Shown: positions 10,051-18,783, numbered from the stretch's first letter. The stretch: DNA of 35,501 nt from Microbacterium sp. (GCA_017744855.1 JAGIAK010000019.1:1-35501); one strand, 5' to 3'. Notes: generated by a model not told the origin, from the sequence alone. Numbers and translations are program-made.

Positions 10051-12251
10051 GCTACGTGGAAGACGTGACGGCGTCCACCGACTGGGCTTCGGTCGCGGAG
10101 TCATCTCATCACGACCCGCACTCTGTACTCGGGGCGCATCCGCACAAGGACGCCACAGATCGCACGGTGACGCTGATCCGCGTCAGACGCCCCTTGGCCT
10201 CCTCGGTCTCGGCGGTCTTCCGCGACGGCACCCGTCTCGAGCTCGTCCACGTCGCCCACGGCATCTGGGAGGCCCAGCACGACGGGTCCCCTGTCGCCTA
10301 CCGCGTCGCGACCACGTACAACGACGACCCGGAGACGATCATCGGCGATCCGTACCGCCATCTGCCCACTGTCGGCGAACTCGACCTGCACCTCATCGCC
10401 GAGGGACGTCACGAGCGCCTCTGGGAGGTGCTCGGCGCGCATCACCGCACGATCGACGGAGACACCGGCGTCGCGTTCGCGGTATGGGCCCCCGACGCCA
10501 CCGCAGTGCGGGTGGTCGGCGACCACAACGGGTGGAACGGCGAATCGCACGCCATGCGGTCGATGGGCGTCAGCGGCATCTGGGAGCTGTTCATCCCCGA
10601 CCTCGCCGTCGGCGCCACGTACAAGTACCAGATCCGTACTCGCGCCGGCGTGTGGATCATGAAGGCCGATCCGATGGCGCAGGCCGCTCAGGTTCCCCCG
10701 GAGACTGCCTCCGTCGTGACCAGGTCTACGTACTCGTGGTCGGACGGCGCCTGGATGACGAGGAGGGCGGCCACACACGCGGTGGCGCAGCCCCTCTCGA
10801 TCTACGAGGTGCACCTCGGTTCGTGGCGTGACGGCCTCGGCTACCGCGACATCGCCGACCCGCTGATCGCGCACGTGACCGACTCCGGCTTCACCCATGT
10901 GGAGTTCATGCCTCTCGCCGAGCACCCCTTCGGCGGCTCCTGGGGCTATCAGGTGTCCGGCTACTACGCCCCGACCAGCAGGTTCGGATCCCCCGACGAC
11001 CTGCGCTTCCTCATCGACCGTCTCCACCAGGCCGGCATCGGCGTGATCATGGACTGGGTGCCCGGCCACTTCCCCAAGGACGCGTTCGCCCTCGCGAAGT
11101 TCGACGGCCAGCCGCTGTACGAGCACCCGGATCCCCGTCGCGGGGAGCACCAGGACTGGGGAACGCTCATCTTCGACTACGGCCGCCCCGAGGTGCGCGG
11201 GTTCCTCGTCGCGAACGCGCTCTACTGGCTGCGCGAGTTCCACGTCGACGGCCTCCGCGTCGACGCCGTCGCCTCGATGCTGTACCTGGACTACTCGCGC
11301 AAGGACGGCGAGTGGGAGCCGAACATCCACGGCGGCCGCGAGAACCTCGAGGCCATCCGCTTCCTGCAGGAGGTGAACGCCACGGCATATCGCCTGCATC
11401 CCGGCATCCTCATGATCGCCGAGGAGTCGACGGCGTTCCCCGGGGTGACCGCCCCCACCGACCACGCCGGACTCGGCTTCGGGTTCAAGTGGAACATGGG
11501 CTGGATGAACGACTCGCTCCAGTACATCGAGCGCGATCCGATGTACCGGTCTCATCACGAGGGCGAGATGACCTTCTCGTTCGTGTACGCGTTCGGCGAG
11601 AACTATCTCCTGCCGATCAGCCACGACGAGGTCGTGCACGGCAAGGGCAGCCTGCTCGCGAAGATGCCTGGAGACCACTGGCACAAGCTCGCGAACGTGC
11701 GCGCATACCTCGCCTACATGTGGGGCCATCCCGGCAAGAAGCTGCTGTTCATGGGTCAGGAGTTCGGCCAGCTCGCCGAGTGGTCGGAGTCCCGCCAGCT
11801 CGACTGGTGGCTTCTCGACCAGCCCTCGCACGCGCAGCTGCAGACGTTCGTCGGGGCGCTCAACCGCACCTATCGCGCGCAGGCGCCGCTCTGGGAGCGC
11901 GACAACGACGGCTCCTCGTTCTCACGCCTCGGCGCACCGACATGGGATCCCACCGTCATCGCGTTCGAGCGGCGCGATGCGCACGGGGGTCGTCTCGTCG
12001 TGGTGAGCAACTTCGCCGGGGTGGAGCACGGCGGGTACCGTCTCGAGCTCCCGCGTGCGGGGGTCTGGAACGAGATCCTCAATTCGGATGCCGATGTCTA
12101 CGGCGGCCGCGGCTCGGGGAACCTCGGCATGGTCGTGGCGAGCCCGGACGACGGTCGTGCCCCGACCGCGACGCTCACCCTGCCCGCGTTGTCGACGATC
12201 TGGCTGCGTTATCAGGGCGAGCCGCACGTCCCCACCATCAACAACGGCTGA
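10047..12251 (+). CDS. glgB: 1,4-alpha-glucan branching enzyme GlgB
   Basis: GlgB (734 residues) makes the alpha-1,6 branches of glycogen. Two N-terminal beta domains (about 1-115 and 130-235, the latter with the CBM48 motif VWAPDATAVRVVGDHNGW) precede the GH13_9 barrel. Key residues are nucleophile D406 in DGLRVDAV, acid/base E459 in MIAEEST, and D527 in SHDEVVHGKG. Its start overlaps the glgE stop by four bases, so GlgE elongation and GlgB branching are translationally coupled. The operon ends just downstream in a strong hairpin. Confidence 0.97.
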   Translation: MSYVEDVTASTDWASVAESSHHDPHSVLGAHPHKDATDRTVTLIRVRRPLASSVSAVFRDGTRLELVHVAHGIWEAQHDGSPVAYRVATTYNDDPETIIGDPYRHLPTVGELDLHLIAEGRHERLWEVLGAHHRTIDGDTGVAFAVWAPDATAVRVVGDHNGWNGESHAMRSMGVSGIWELFIPDLAVGATYKYQIRTRAGVWIMKADPMAQAAQVPPETASVVTRSTYSWSDGAWMTRRAATHAVAQPLSIYEVHLGSWRDGLGYRDIADPLIAHVTDSGFTHVEFMPLAEHPFGGSWGYQVSGYYAPTSRFGSPDDLRFLIDRLHQAGIGVIMDWVPGHFPKDAFALAKFDGQPLYEHPDPRRGEHQDWGTLIFDYGRPEVRGFLVANALYWLREFHVDGLRVDAVASMLYLDYSRKDGEWEPNIHGGRENLEAIRFLQEVNATAYRLHPGILMIAEESTAFPGVTAPTDHAGLGFGFKWNMGWMNDSLQYIERDPMYRSHHEGEMTFSFVYAFGENYLLPISHDEVVHGKGSLLAKMPGDHWHKLANVRAYLAYMWGHPGKKLLFMGQEFGQLAEWSESRQLDWWLLDQPSHAQLQTFVGALNRTYRAQAPLWERDNDGSSFSRLGAPTWDPTVIAFERRDAHGGRLVVVSNFAGVEHGGYRLELPRAGVWNEILNSDADVYGGRGSGNLGMVVASPDDGRAPTATLTLPALSTIWLRYQGEPHVPTINNG

Positions 12252-12253
12252 GA

Positions 12254-12301
12254 CGAACGGCGAGAGGGTCTCGGCTGCTGCCGGGACCCTCTCGCCGTTC
12301 G
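12254..12301. terminator. Bidirectional hairpin terminator between glgB and the co-chaperone gene
   Basis: A perfect 17-bp inverted repeat (12254-12270 and 12285-12301) has a 14-base loop. It lies just past the glgB stop and just before the stop of the convergent minus-strand gene (12315). There is no long T-run on either side, so termination would depend on the strong stem, as is common in high-GC actinobacteria. Confidence 0.8.
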
Positions 12302-12314
12302 CTGCATCCTCGTG

Positions 12315-13238
12315 TCAGAAAAGCAGCGAGGTCAGACGGTTGCGCGCCGCGGCCACGCGGGGGTCGGCAGCGCCGATGAGTCCGAACAGCTCGACCAGCC
12401 GCTCGCGCACAGGGGTGCGCTCCGCGGCGGGCAGCTTCTCGAACAGGTCCAGCAGTCGCCCGAACGCGTCGTCGACGTGTCCACCTGCCAGATCGAGATC
12501 GGCGACGTCGAACTGCGCCTGCACGTCGAGCGGGCCGGCGGCCGCGGCCGCCCTGGCCTCCTGGAGGTCGAGGGACTGCACGCGGTGCAGCAGACGCACC
12601 TGGCCGAGCCCTGCGGCTGCGTCCTCGTCGCGGGGATTCTCGGCGAGAGCCTTCTCGTACGCAGTGATCGCCGAGGCGTAGTCGCCCGCCTCGATCGCAG
12701 CGAAGGCCTCGGCGTGCAGCGGTGGCAGCGGAGGCTCCTCGTCCCGTTCGGCGGGCTGCCCGTCGCCGCCCACGGTGAGGCTCCCTGCGACGCCGTTCTG
12801 CGCGGCGACCTGGAGCAACTGAGCGAACACCTCGCGCACCTGCTGCTCCGGCACGGCGCCAGTGAACATCGGCACCGGCTGACCGGCGATCAAGGCCACC
12901 ACCATGGGGATCGACTGCGCGCGGAAGCTCTGCGCGAGCTGCGGATTGGCATCGACGTCGACCTTGGCGAGGAGCACCCGCCCCTCGAGCTCGCGCGTCA
13001 CCTTCTCGATGATGGGGCTGAGCTGCTTGCACGGCCCGCACCACTCGGCCCACAGGTCGATGACGACGGGCACCGTACGCGAGATCTCCAGGATCTGACC
13101 GAAGGTCTCGTCCGTCGCATCGACGACGACGTCCATGACCTCTGGCGCCGGGGTGCCGCCCTGAGGCGCTGCCGGGCGACCGCGCAGGGAGGAGAGGTCG
13201 ACGGCGCCGCGGAGCGCGGCCGGGGAGATCTCGCTCAT
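12315..13238 (-). CDS. Thioredoxin-TPR protein, CnoX/YbbN-like co-chaperone
   Basis: The 307-residue protein has an N-terminal thioredoxin domain (about 34-140) with an intact WCGPC motif (C67, C70). It is followed by a C-terminal helical region with TPR-like repeats (about 175-300). This is the architecture of the CnoX/YbbN co-chaperone group. Some members of that group have lost one redox cysteine; both are kept here, so thiol-disulfide activity is plausible. The ATG overlaps the stop of the upstream membrane protein gene by four bases. That coupling hints at a shared role in envelope or stress proteostasis, but this is inference. Confidence 0.85.
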   Translation of the reverse strand: MSEISPAALRGAVDLSSLRGRPAAPQGGTPAPEVMDVVVDATDETFGQILEISRTVPVVIDLWAEWCGPCKQLSPIIEKVTRELEGRVLLAKVDVDANPQLAQSFRAQSIPMVVALIAGQPVPMFTGAVPEQQVREVFAQLLQVAAQNGVAGSLTVGGDGQPAERDEEPPLPPLHAEAFAAIEAGDYASAITAYEKALAENPRDEDAAAGLGQVRLLHRVQSLDLQEARAAAAAGPLDVQAQFDVADLDLAGGHVDDAFGRLLDLFEKLPAAERTPVRERLVELFGLIGAADPRVAAARNRLTSLLF

Positions 13239-14320
13239 TTGATGACCTGCTCTCCGAGGATGTCCTGGTGGTAGCCGAGCAACCGGATCTGCTCGGTCGA
13301 TCCCTGAGCGGGGACGGCGAAGAAGAGCTGGATCAGGTAGGTCGACTCGATGCCGGTCTTCGACTCCTTGACCCCAGTGAGGGCCTTCACCTGCGGATTG
13401 TCGTCGAACTGGATGACGGCGTCGGGGTTGGTCGGGGTGACCTTCTGCGTGTCGATCACGGACACGCTGACGATCGCTCCACTGTCGAGGGTCGCGAGTG
13501 CGACAGGCGGGGCCGAGTACGGCGTCATGTCGAACTCGGCGTGCGAGGTCTCGGAGGCGCCCTTGTCGGCGAGCTTCTGCACCACGCCCTGGCGGCTGTC
13601 ACGGATCGCCTGAGCGAGCGCGAGCGACTGGTCGTCGAACTGCGAGCTGAAGGCGCTCTTGTCGGCCGCGTCGACGAGATCGGAGAACGCCGCGCCCAGC
13701 TTGTCGGGAGCGATGCCGAGGAAGGCCGAGTCTGCCGGCACGAACGATGTGCCGAGCCAGGCCGCGGCTACGTTGAGCTCGAGCTTGTCCGACGACACCT
13801 CAGCGAGGTCAGTGACCTTGTAGTTCGACCAGGGGTCGGCCTGGCTCATGACGAGCAGGGTCTGCGGCGACGCCTTGTCGCTCTTGCTCGTCGAGACCAT
13901 GAGCACCGTGCGCGGCCATCTGTCGGTCGCTTCGGGCAGGATGACCTGCACGTCCTCGGTCGGGATGACCGCCGGAGCAGGAGTCTCGGGGATAGCCGCG
14001 CGGAGGGTGTACTCGGTGGTTCGCGCAGCGAGCGCAGCGCCGTCGAGACGTGTCTTGGCCTTCTCCAGATCCATCGCGCCGTCGGCGTCGGCAAGAGTCG
14101 CGGAGATCTCCTGCAGGATGCGCGTCGCCTGCGGCTCGGTGACAGCCGGCGGCTTCTGGTTCTCGGGGGCGATGATCGTCGGAGACGGCGAGGGATCAGG
14201 GGTGGACGCGCCCAGCTGAGGCCAGGAGTCTGCGGAGCATCCGGCGGCGAGCAGCGCCGTCAGCCCGAGTGCGGGAAGCGCGAGCATCCGACGCCGACGG
14301 GCACGTGCCTGCGAGCGCAT
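13235..14320 (-). CDS. Possible internal in-frame product: putative lipoprotein
   Basis: This is an alternative or additional translation of the 3' half of the preceding membrane protein gene. An ATG at 14318-14320 starts a 361-residue sequence with a classic lipoprotein signal. The N-region is Arg-rich (MRSQARARRRR), the h-region is LALPALGLTALL, and the lipobox is LAAGC with lipidated Cys at residue 28. A proline/serine-rich linker and a soluble domain follow. GAGGGG (14330-14335) lies nine bases upstream of the ATG and could act as a Shine-Dalgarno sequence. Either the two halves are a natural fusion or both a long and a short product are made. Confidence 0.4.
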   Translation of the reverse strand: MRSQARARRRRMLALPALGLTALLAAGCSADSWPQLGASTPDPSPSPTIIAPENQKPPAVTEPQATRILQEISATLADADGAMDLEKAKTRLDGAALAARTTEYTLRAAIPETPAPAVIPTEDVQVILPEATDRWPRTVLMVSTSKSDKASPQTLLVMSQADPWSNYKVTDLAEVSSDKLELNVAAAWLGTSFVPADSAFLGIAPDKLGAAFSDLVDAADKSAFSSQFDDQSLALAQAIRDSRQGVVQKLADKGASETSHAEFDMTPYSAPPVALATLDSGAIVSVSVIDTQKVTPTNPDAVIQFDDNPQVKALTGVKESKTGIESTYLIQLFFAVPAQGSTEQIRLLGYHQDILGEQVIK

Positions 14321-15229
14321 CTCGGTCTTCCCCTCGGCGGATGTCGTCTCGTCCGACGCCTCCGCCTCCTTCGGCGTCTCGCTGCCGTCGGCAGACGGAT
14401 CGGCAGTCGCGTCGTCTCCTGCCGTGACGGCAGCGCGCTCGGCGGCGGGCACGGCCGCGAGATCGAGCGGCTCGGTGACGGGGAGCGGCCCCGGTCCCTT
14501 GCGGCGCGGACCGCGGCCACGCCGCTGATGGCGGATACCGAGGACGTAGAGGATCAGTCCGACGAGCAGGACGAGAACGCCGGAAACGACCAGCGGGCCG
14601 GCGGCCGGGGTCGAGTTATCGAGAGGCCACGACACGCTGATGTCGTTCGGCGCGTCCTTCACGCCGTCGTAGGCGATGAGCACGCTCACACCGTCGGGGA
14701 CCTGCATGTCGGCGACGAGAAGGTCCTTGTCGTCGAAGGAGGTCAACCACAGGTCGGACCCCTTCGGGTCGTGCGACGAGGCGACGTCGGTCGCAGACCC
14801 GTCGGCGGGAGGAGCGTCCGTACCGTCGGCCGGCGGCGCATCCGTGCCGTCCGTGGCCGCGGGGGTGTCGGTGGGAGCAGGAGTTGCCGGGGTTGCACCA
14901 TCGGTCGTCGCCGAGACGAGCTCGACCTTCAGGGCGCCGTTCTTCCCCGCGGTGACGTGGTTGTATTCGGTGTCGGCGAGCCAGGCCTCCATGTCGGCGG
15001 TGCGCCCGTAGGAGGCGAAGATCTCACCGCTGCCGCGGATCAAGAGGGTCTGCGCACCGGGGTGCTCGCGGAGCACCGCACCGTCGAGGAGCACGAACGG
15101 CGCGGGCTTCTCGACCTCGACGCTGAGCTGCTGCGATGACGGTCCCATGAAGATGGTCCGCTGGGCGATGCCCGCACCGATCAGGCCCAAGGCCACGACG
15201 AAGGCCACCACGGCCCATACGAAACGCAC
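13235..15229 (-). CDS. Membrane protein of unknown function with an internal lipoprotein signal
   Basis: I do not recognise a family. From the GTG at 15227-15229 the product is 664 residues. It has a membrane segment at the very N-terminus (about 3-22) and an extracytoplasmic domain with a Thr/Ala/Pro/Asp-rich repeat stretch containing APPADGTD copies. A second membrane segment lies near residues 213-232, then an acidic, charged, presumably cytoplasmic linker. A third hydrophobic segment preceded by an Arg cluster ends in the lipobox LAAGC (about 327-331), followed by a roughly 330-residue soluble region. I chose this GTG because GAGGAG (15237-15242) sits seven bases upstream; an ATG at 15283 lacks such a site. 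The second half looks like a complete lipoprotein precursor starting at an ATG at 14318-14320. Confidence 0.75.
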   Translation of the reverse strand: MRFVWAVVAFVVALGLIGAGIAQRTIFMGPSSQQLSVEVEKPAPFVLLDGAVLREHPGAQTLLIRGSGEIFASYGRTADMEAWLADTEYNHVTAGKNGALKVELVSATTDGATPATPAPTDTPAATDGTDAPPADGTDAPPADGSATDVASSHDPKGSDLWLTSFDDKDLLVADMQVPDGVSVLIAYDGVKDAPNDISVSWPLDNSTPAAGPLVVSGVLVLLVGLILYVLGIRHQRRGRGPRRKGPGPLPVTEPLDLAAVPAAERAAVTAGDDATADPSADGSETPKEAEASDETTSAEGKTEMRSQARARRRRMLALPALGLTALLAAGCSADSWPQLGASTPDPSPSPTIIAPENQKPPAVTEPQATRILQEISATLADADGAMDLEKAKTRLDGAALAARTTEYTLRAAIPETPAPAVIPTEDVQVILPEATDRWPRTVLMVSTSKSDKASPQTLLVMSQADPWSNYKVTDLAEVSSDKLELNVAAAWLGTSFVPADSAFLGIAPDKLGAAFSDLVDAADKSAFSSQFDDQSLALAQAIRDSRQGVVQKLADKGASETSHAEFDMTPYSAPPVALATLDSGAIVSVSVIDTQKVTPTNPDAVIQFDDNPQVKALTGVKESKTGIESTYLIQLFFAVPAQGSTEQIRLLGYHQDILGEQVIK

Positions 15230-15286
15230 GAATAGTCTCCTCACGCGGCCCCGACATGACGCCAGGATCGCAACACTCGACATTTC

Positions 15287-15292
15287 AGACTA
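15287..15292 (-). promoter_or_regulatory. Candidate -10 for the 13235-15229 / co-chaperone operon
   Basis: TAGTCT on the minus strand fits the TANNNT pattern and would give a leader of about 50 bases that includes the GAGGAG ribosome site. No convincing -35 is seen. It lies in the divergent intergenic region shared with the AI-2E transporter gene. Confidence 0.3.
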
Positions 15293-15404
15293 TCGAAAGC
15301 ACCTGTGTGTTGCCCACGAGGGACTCCGACCCGCGTGCGCGGCGCATCGGAGCGCCGCCGTCCGCGGGATAGCCTTGCAGCATCCGTCGTCCCGAGGAGC
15401 ACTG

Positions 15405-16466
15405 ATGAAGATCCACAACCCGTTCCGCACCGCCCTGGTGGCGACGCTCGGCGTGGGTCTCGGAATCATGCTCATCGGCAGCCTGCAGAGCCTGTCGACG
15501 ATCCTCCTCTACATCGGCACCGCCCTTTTCCTCAGCCTCGGTCTCGACCCGCTGGTGTCGTTCCTCGAACGCCGGCGGCTTCCCCGCTGGCTCGCCGTCC
15601 TCGTGACCATCGTCGCGGTACTGGCGGTGTTCGTCGGGATCGTGCTCATCGTCCTCCCCGTGCTGGTGGACCAGATCTCGCAGCTCGTCGCCCAGATCAC
15701 GGCGATCGTGCAGCGAGGCACGGCCATCGACGATCTGAAGGACTGGATGCAGCTCACGTTCCCGAACCTCAAGGTCGACGAGGTCTTCTCTTACATCGAG
15801 GACTGGCTCAATACGAACCTCACCGAGATCGGCGGCTCGATCGGTCAGGGTGTGCTTGTCGCGAGCGGGGCGGTGCTCAGCGGCTTGTTCGGGGCTTTCA
15901 TCGTGCTCATCCTGACGATCTACCTCACGGCGTCGACCCCCTCCCTCAAGCACGCCGTCTACCAGCTCGCCCCGGCATCCAAGCGGGAGCGCTTCATCGA
16001 CCTCGCCGACCAGATCACCGATTCCGTGGGCTACTACGTCATGGGCCAGGTCTCACAGGGAGTCATCAACGGTGTGCTCAGCATGATCTTCCTCTCGATC
16101 ATCCAGGCGCCGTTCCCTGCCGTCCTCGCCGTCGTGGCGTTCTTCTTCTCGCTGATCCCGCTCGTCGGCACCCTGACCGGCTCGACCATCATCGTGCTCG
16201 CGTGTCTGATCCCTGGCCTGGGGTCTCCGGCGACCGCGATCGCGGCCGGCATCTACTACCTGATCTACATGCAGGTGGAGGCGTACGTCATCTCGCCCCG
16301 CATCATGAGCCGAGCGGTGTCGGTGCCTGGCGCGGTGGTCGTCGTCGCCGCACTCGCCGGTGGAAGCCTGCTCGGACTGCTCGGTGCGCTCATCGCGATC
16401 CCGGTGGCCGCGAGCATCCTGATCATCTACCGTCAGGTGCTCATCCCCCGCATGAACGAGCTCTGA
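15405..16466 (+). CDS. AI-2E family transporter (PF01594, PerM-like)
   Basis: This 353-residue polytopic membrane protein belongs to the UPF0118/AI-2E exporter family. Paired hydrophobic segments lie at about 10-50 and 62-92. A soluble loop follows (about 100-145, containing LKDWMQLTFPNLKVDEV), then a C-terminal cluster of membrane segments with the family-typical FFFSLIPLVGT and YLIYMQVEAYVISPRIMSRAVSVP. The ATG at 15405 is chosen because GAGGAG lies five bases upstream; the frame extends further upstream without homology. Substrates vary across the family (AI-2, Na+/Li+, others), so the exported compound is unknown. It converges on the hydrolase gene with an 18-base gap. Confidence 0.9.
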   Translation: MKIHNPFRTALVATLGVGLGIMLIGSLQSLSTILLYIGTALFLSLGLDPLVSFLERRRLPRWLAVLVTIVAVLAVFVGIVLIVLPVLVDQISQLVAQITAIVQRGTAIDDLKDWMQLTFPNLKVDEVFSYIEDWLNTNLTEIGGSIGQGVLVASGAVLSGLFGAFIVLILTIYLTASTPSLKHAVYQLAPASKRERFIDLADQITDSVGYYVMGQVSQGVINGVLSMIFLSIIQAPFPAVLAVVAFFFSLIPLVGTLTGSTIIVLACLIPGLGSPATAIAAGIYYLIYMQVEAYVISPRIMSRAVSVPGAVVVVAALAGGSLLGLLGALIAIPVAASILIIYRQVLIPRMNEL

Positions 16467-16484
16467 CGCCCGTCGCGCATCCGC

Positions 16485-17204
16485 TCAGGACGCCGGCCAG
16501 TGGGTCGGAAGCGGCAGCGCCGCAGGGTTGACTGCGGCGACGATCTCGGTGAGCACGCGGCGGGTCTGGCTCTCGCCGACCCACAGATGCTTGCCGCCCT
16601 CCACCGCGATGAGCCGCGCGTGCGGGATGGCGGCGAACCGGTCGGCCGCCTCCGCCGGACGCAGGTAGTCGTCGAACTCGGGGACGAGCACGACCACCTC
16701 ACGATCGGAACCCGCCCAGGCCGCGACCTCCGCATCGGTGGCTCGGTGCAGCGGCGGCGAGAGCAGGATGACGCCCTCGATGTCGTGCTCGCGACCATAC
16801 TTCAGGGCGAGTTCGGTGCCGAAGGACCAACCGACGAGCCATGGACGGGGCAGGCCGCGCTCGCGCACGAACTCCATCGCCGCGGCCACGTCGAACTGCT
16901 CTGCCGCACCGCCGTCGAACGCACCGTCGCTGGTGCCTCGGGGCGAGGAGGTGCCCCGCGTGTTGAATCGCAGCACCGCGAGATCTGCCGACGCCGGCAG
17001 TCGGGCAGCCGCCTTGCGCAGGATGTGCGAGTCCATGAACCCACCTGCTGTCGGCAGCGGATGCAGGGTCACCAGCGTCGCGACGGGGCTGGCCGACTCG
17101 GGGAGGGCGAGTTCGCCGACCAGTGTCAAGCCGTCCGCCGTCTCCAGGGTGATGTCCTCACGCCGCGCGGGAAGCTCCAGCGGTCCGCGGATCTCGATGC
17201 TCAT
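16485..17204 (-). CDS. Alpha/beta hydrolase
   Basis: A 239-residue serine hydrolase of the alpha/beta fold. The N-terminal beta strands lead to LHPLPTAGGFMDS, an oxyanion-hole HP motif seen in small dienelactone-hydrolase-like enzymes. The nucleophile elbow is GWSFG with S127. The acid is probably D178 or D179 and the histidine is H206 (GGKHLW). There is no signal peptide, so it is cytoplasmic, with an unknown ester or thioester substrate. I chose the ATG at 17202-17204, which has GGAGG five bases upstream and overlaps the stop of the preceding gene (ATGA). The longer open frame upstream is the shadow of that gene. Confidence 0.88.
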   Translation of the reverse strand: MSIEIRGPLELPARREDITLETADGLTLVGELALPESASPVATLVTLHPLPTAGGFMDSHILRKAAARLPASADLAVLRFNTRGTSSPRGTSDGAFDGGAAEQFDVAAAMEFVRERGLPRPWLVGWSFGTELALKYGREHDIEGVILLSPPLHRATDAEVAAWAGSDREVVVLVPEFDDYLRPAEAADRFAAIPHARLIAVEGGKHLWVGESQTRRVLTEIVAAVNPAALPLPTHWPAS

Positions 17205-17488
17205 GCGATCCTCCAACAGTGCGAGTGCCAGTGTCGTCGTGCGGCCAGGTCGGCGGCGTCTCCGAGTACACCGACCGCACGCCACGCGACGAGATGGGCC
17301 GTGCCCGCTTCGATACCGCGACCGCATCCGGGGCAGACGTACTCCTTCTGTGCCTGCGCGGCGGAGACGGGCTGCACCGTCCACTCCACGCCTCGCCGCA
17401 CCTCAGTGCGTTTCCAGCCTGCGATCAGACGATCGAGGGAGTCTTCGGTGTCAGGGCGCGCCGGACGGCGTCGGTTCGAGCGGGCCAT
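17201..17488 (-). CDS. Small zinc-ribbon-like protein, conserved in actinobacteria
   Basis: A 95-residue basic protein. Its C-terminal half carries CPGC (C52, C55), H65, and a terminal HWHSHCW containing H88 and C91. Together these look like one zinc site (CxxC...HxxC). Similar small proteins occur in Streptomyces and relatives and are often mislabelled as ATP/GTP-binding; I see no nucleotide-binding motif. The ATG lies nine bases after the lytic transglycosylase-like gene, and its stop overlaps the hydrolase start. Function unknown; nucleic-acid or protein binding is a guess from the charge and zinc site. Confidence 0.75.
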   Translation of the reverse strand: MARSNRRRPARPDTEDSLDRLIAGWKRTEVRRGVEWTVQPVSAAQAQKEYVCPGCGRGIEAGTAHLVAWRAVGVLGDAADLAARRHWHSHCWRIA

Positions 17489-17497
17489 GACCCGCGC

Positions 17498-18154
17498 TCA
17501 CCACCAGTGGTTCTTGGTCCAGAACGCGTACGCGCCGGCCCAACCGCCGTACCGGCCGTTGGCGTAGCCGGAACCCCACCGCAGGTTGTCCACGGGGTCG
17601 TAGCCGTTTCCGGGTACCTTGCTGCACGGCAACGCCTGAACGAGTCCGCATGCGCCGGAGCTCCGGTTGGTGGCGTTCGGGTTCCAGCCGCTCTCCTTGG
17701 AGACGATGTAGTCGACGTAGCCCCAGTCGGACTCCGCGATGCCTGCCGCGGCCATCCACTCCGCCGGAACGCCGCCACCGGTGTAGAGGACGGGGCCTCC
17801 CCCGCCTCCCCCGCCCGACGACGCGGTCTTCGCAGTCTGAGTGGGCACCGGCTTCGGGGTCACGTAGACCGCGAAGTTGCCGCGCTCGACCGGCGAGATC
17901 GCCGCGCCTTCGACGGTGACCGTGAGGTTCTGGGTGTCGTCCAACGCCGCGGAGAACACGGATTCCGTCGCGGCCTGAGCCGGAGGGACCGCGAGAGCCA
18001 TGCCGGTGGGAGCGACCATCGCCGCAGCGAATCCGACGACGGCGACCGCGCTCACGACGGCTGCTGCACCGCGCCGACGGGTGCCCTTCGACGCCGCCTT
18101 CGGGCGCGAGGCGTTGTCGTTGCGTACGGGAATCATGTCTTTTCGGGAGTTCAC
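17498..18154 (-). CDS. Secreted lytic-transglycosylase-like protein
   Basis: The 218-residue precursor has a signal sequence with an Arg-rich n-region and a hydrophobic core (about 30-55), with a probable cleavage after AQA near residue 61. A beta-rich stretch follows. A Gly-rich linker (seven consecutive Gly, about 114-120) leads to a C-terminal SLT/APF-type domain. The likely catalytic Glu is E154 in YIVSKESGWNP, followed by the conserved GACGLVQALP; C169 and C177 could form a disulfide. It probably cuts or binds peptidoglycan at the cell surface. The start may be GTG 18154 (a TAGGCT -10 ends ten bases upstream) or ATG 18136. Confidence 0.82.
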   Translation of the reverse strand: MNSRKDMIPVRNDNASRPKAASKGTRRRGAAAVVSAVAVVGFAAAMVAPTGMALAVPPAQAATESVFSAALDDTQNLTVTVEGAAISPVERGNFAVYVTPKPVPTQTAKTASSGGGGGGGPVLYTGGGVPAEWMAAAGIAESDWGYVDYIVSKESGWNPNATNRSSGACGLVQALPCSKVPGNGYDPVDNLRWGSGYANGRYGGWAGAYAFWTKNHWW

Positions 18155-18164
18155 GATGGGTGAC

Positions 18165-18170
18165 AGCCTA
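18165..18170 (-). promoter_or_regulatory. Candidate -10 for the lytic-transglycosylase-like gene
   Basis: TAGGCT on the minus strand lies ten bases before the GTG at 18154. It would give a leader of only a few bases if that GTG is used. It sits in the 48-base gap after the DivIVA-like gene, so this gene has its own promoter. Confidence 0.35.
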
Positions 18171-18202
18171 GCGCGTCCTCGCTGAGACGACCATGGGAAC
18201 TC

Positions 18203-18783
18203 TCAGCGTACGGCCAGGATCACGTCGATAGTGGCGTCGAGGAGCGCGTCGACCTGCTCCTCGCGATACCCCCCGCGCTGCATCCGGAAGGCCGCCGACC
18301 GCAGCTGCTCTGCGGTCAACGCCTCACCGTCGCGCAGGTAGCGGACGATGCGCGACGCGACGTGATCGACCTCGTCGACGCGGTACCCGAAGGTGAGCAC
18401 CCCGGTGCGCGCGAAGCGGTGACGGCGTCGGCGCGCCAGGTGGTCGAGGATGACCTGCGCCTCATCCCTGGCCTGCTCAACCCACGCGCTCGCGCCCTGG
18501 GTGCGGACGGCGCGATCGCGGGCACGACCCGCCAGCGCGTCCTCGACGCGGCCGAGAGCGGCGTCGACCTCGGCGACGACGTACCCGTTCTTCACGAGAG
18601 GGAAAGACGCGACACGCACATCCGCCGCCGTGAGGTCTGCTCCCCCGGCCTCGAAGGAGGTGCGCGCTGCGGCGAGGAAGGTGTCGACCGCTGCGCGGTG
18701 GTACCCCTTGGTCCGCCCGCTCGTCAGGGAGAACGCCGGAGGCGTCTCCGTCTGCGCGCGATCACGTACGTCGTCGGAAGCCA

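Noticed and set aside
17201..17488. ATP/GTP-binding protein
   Set aside because: No Walker A or other nucleotide-binding motif is present; the only motif seen is a Cys/His zinc-type site.
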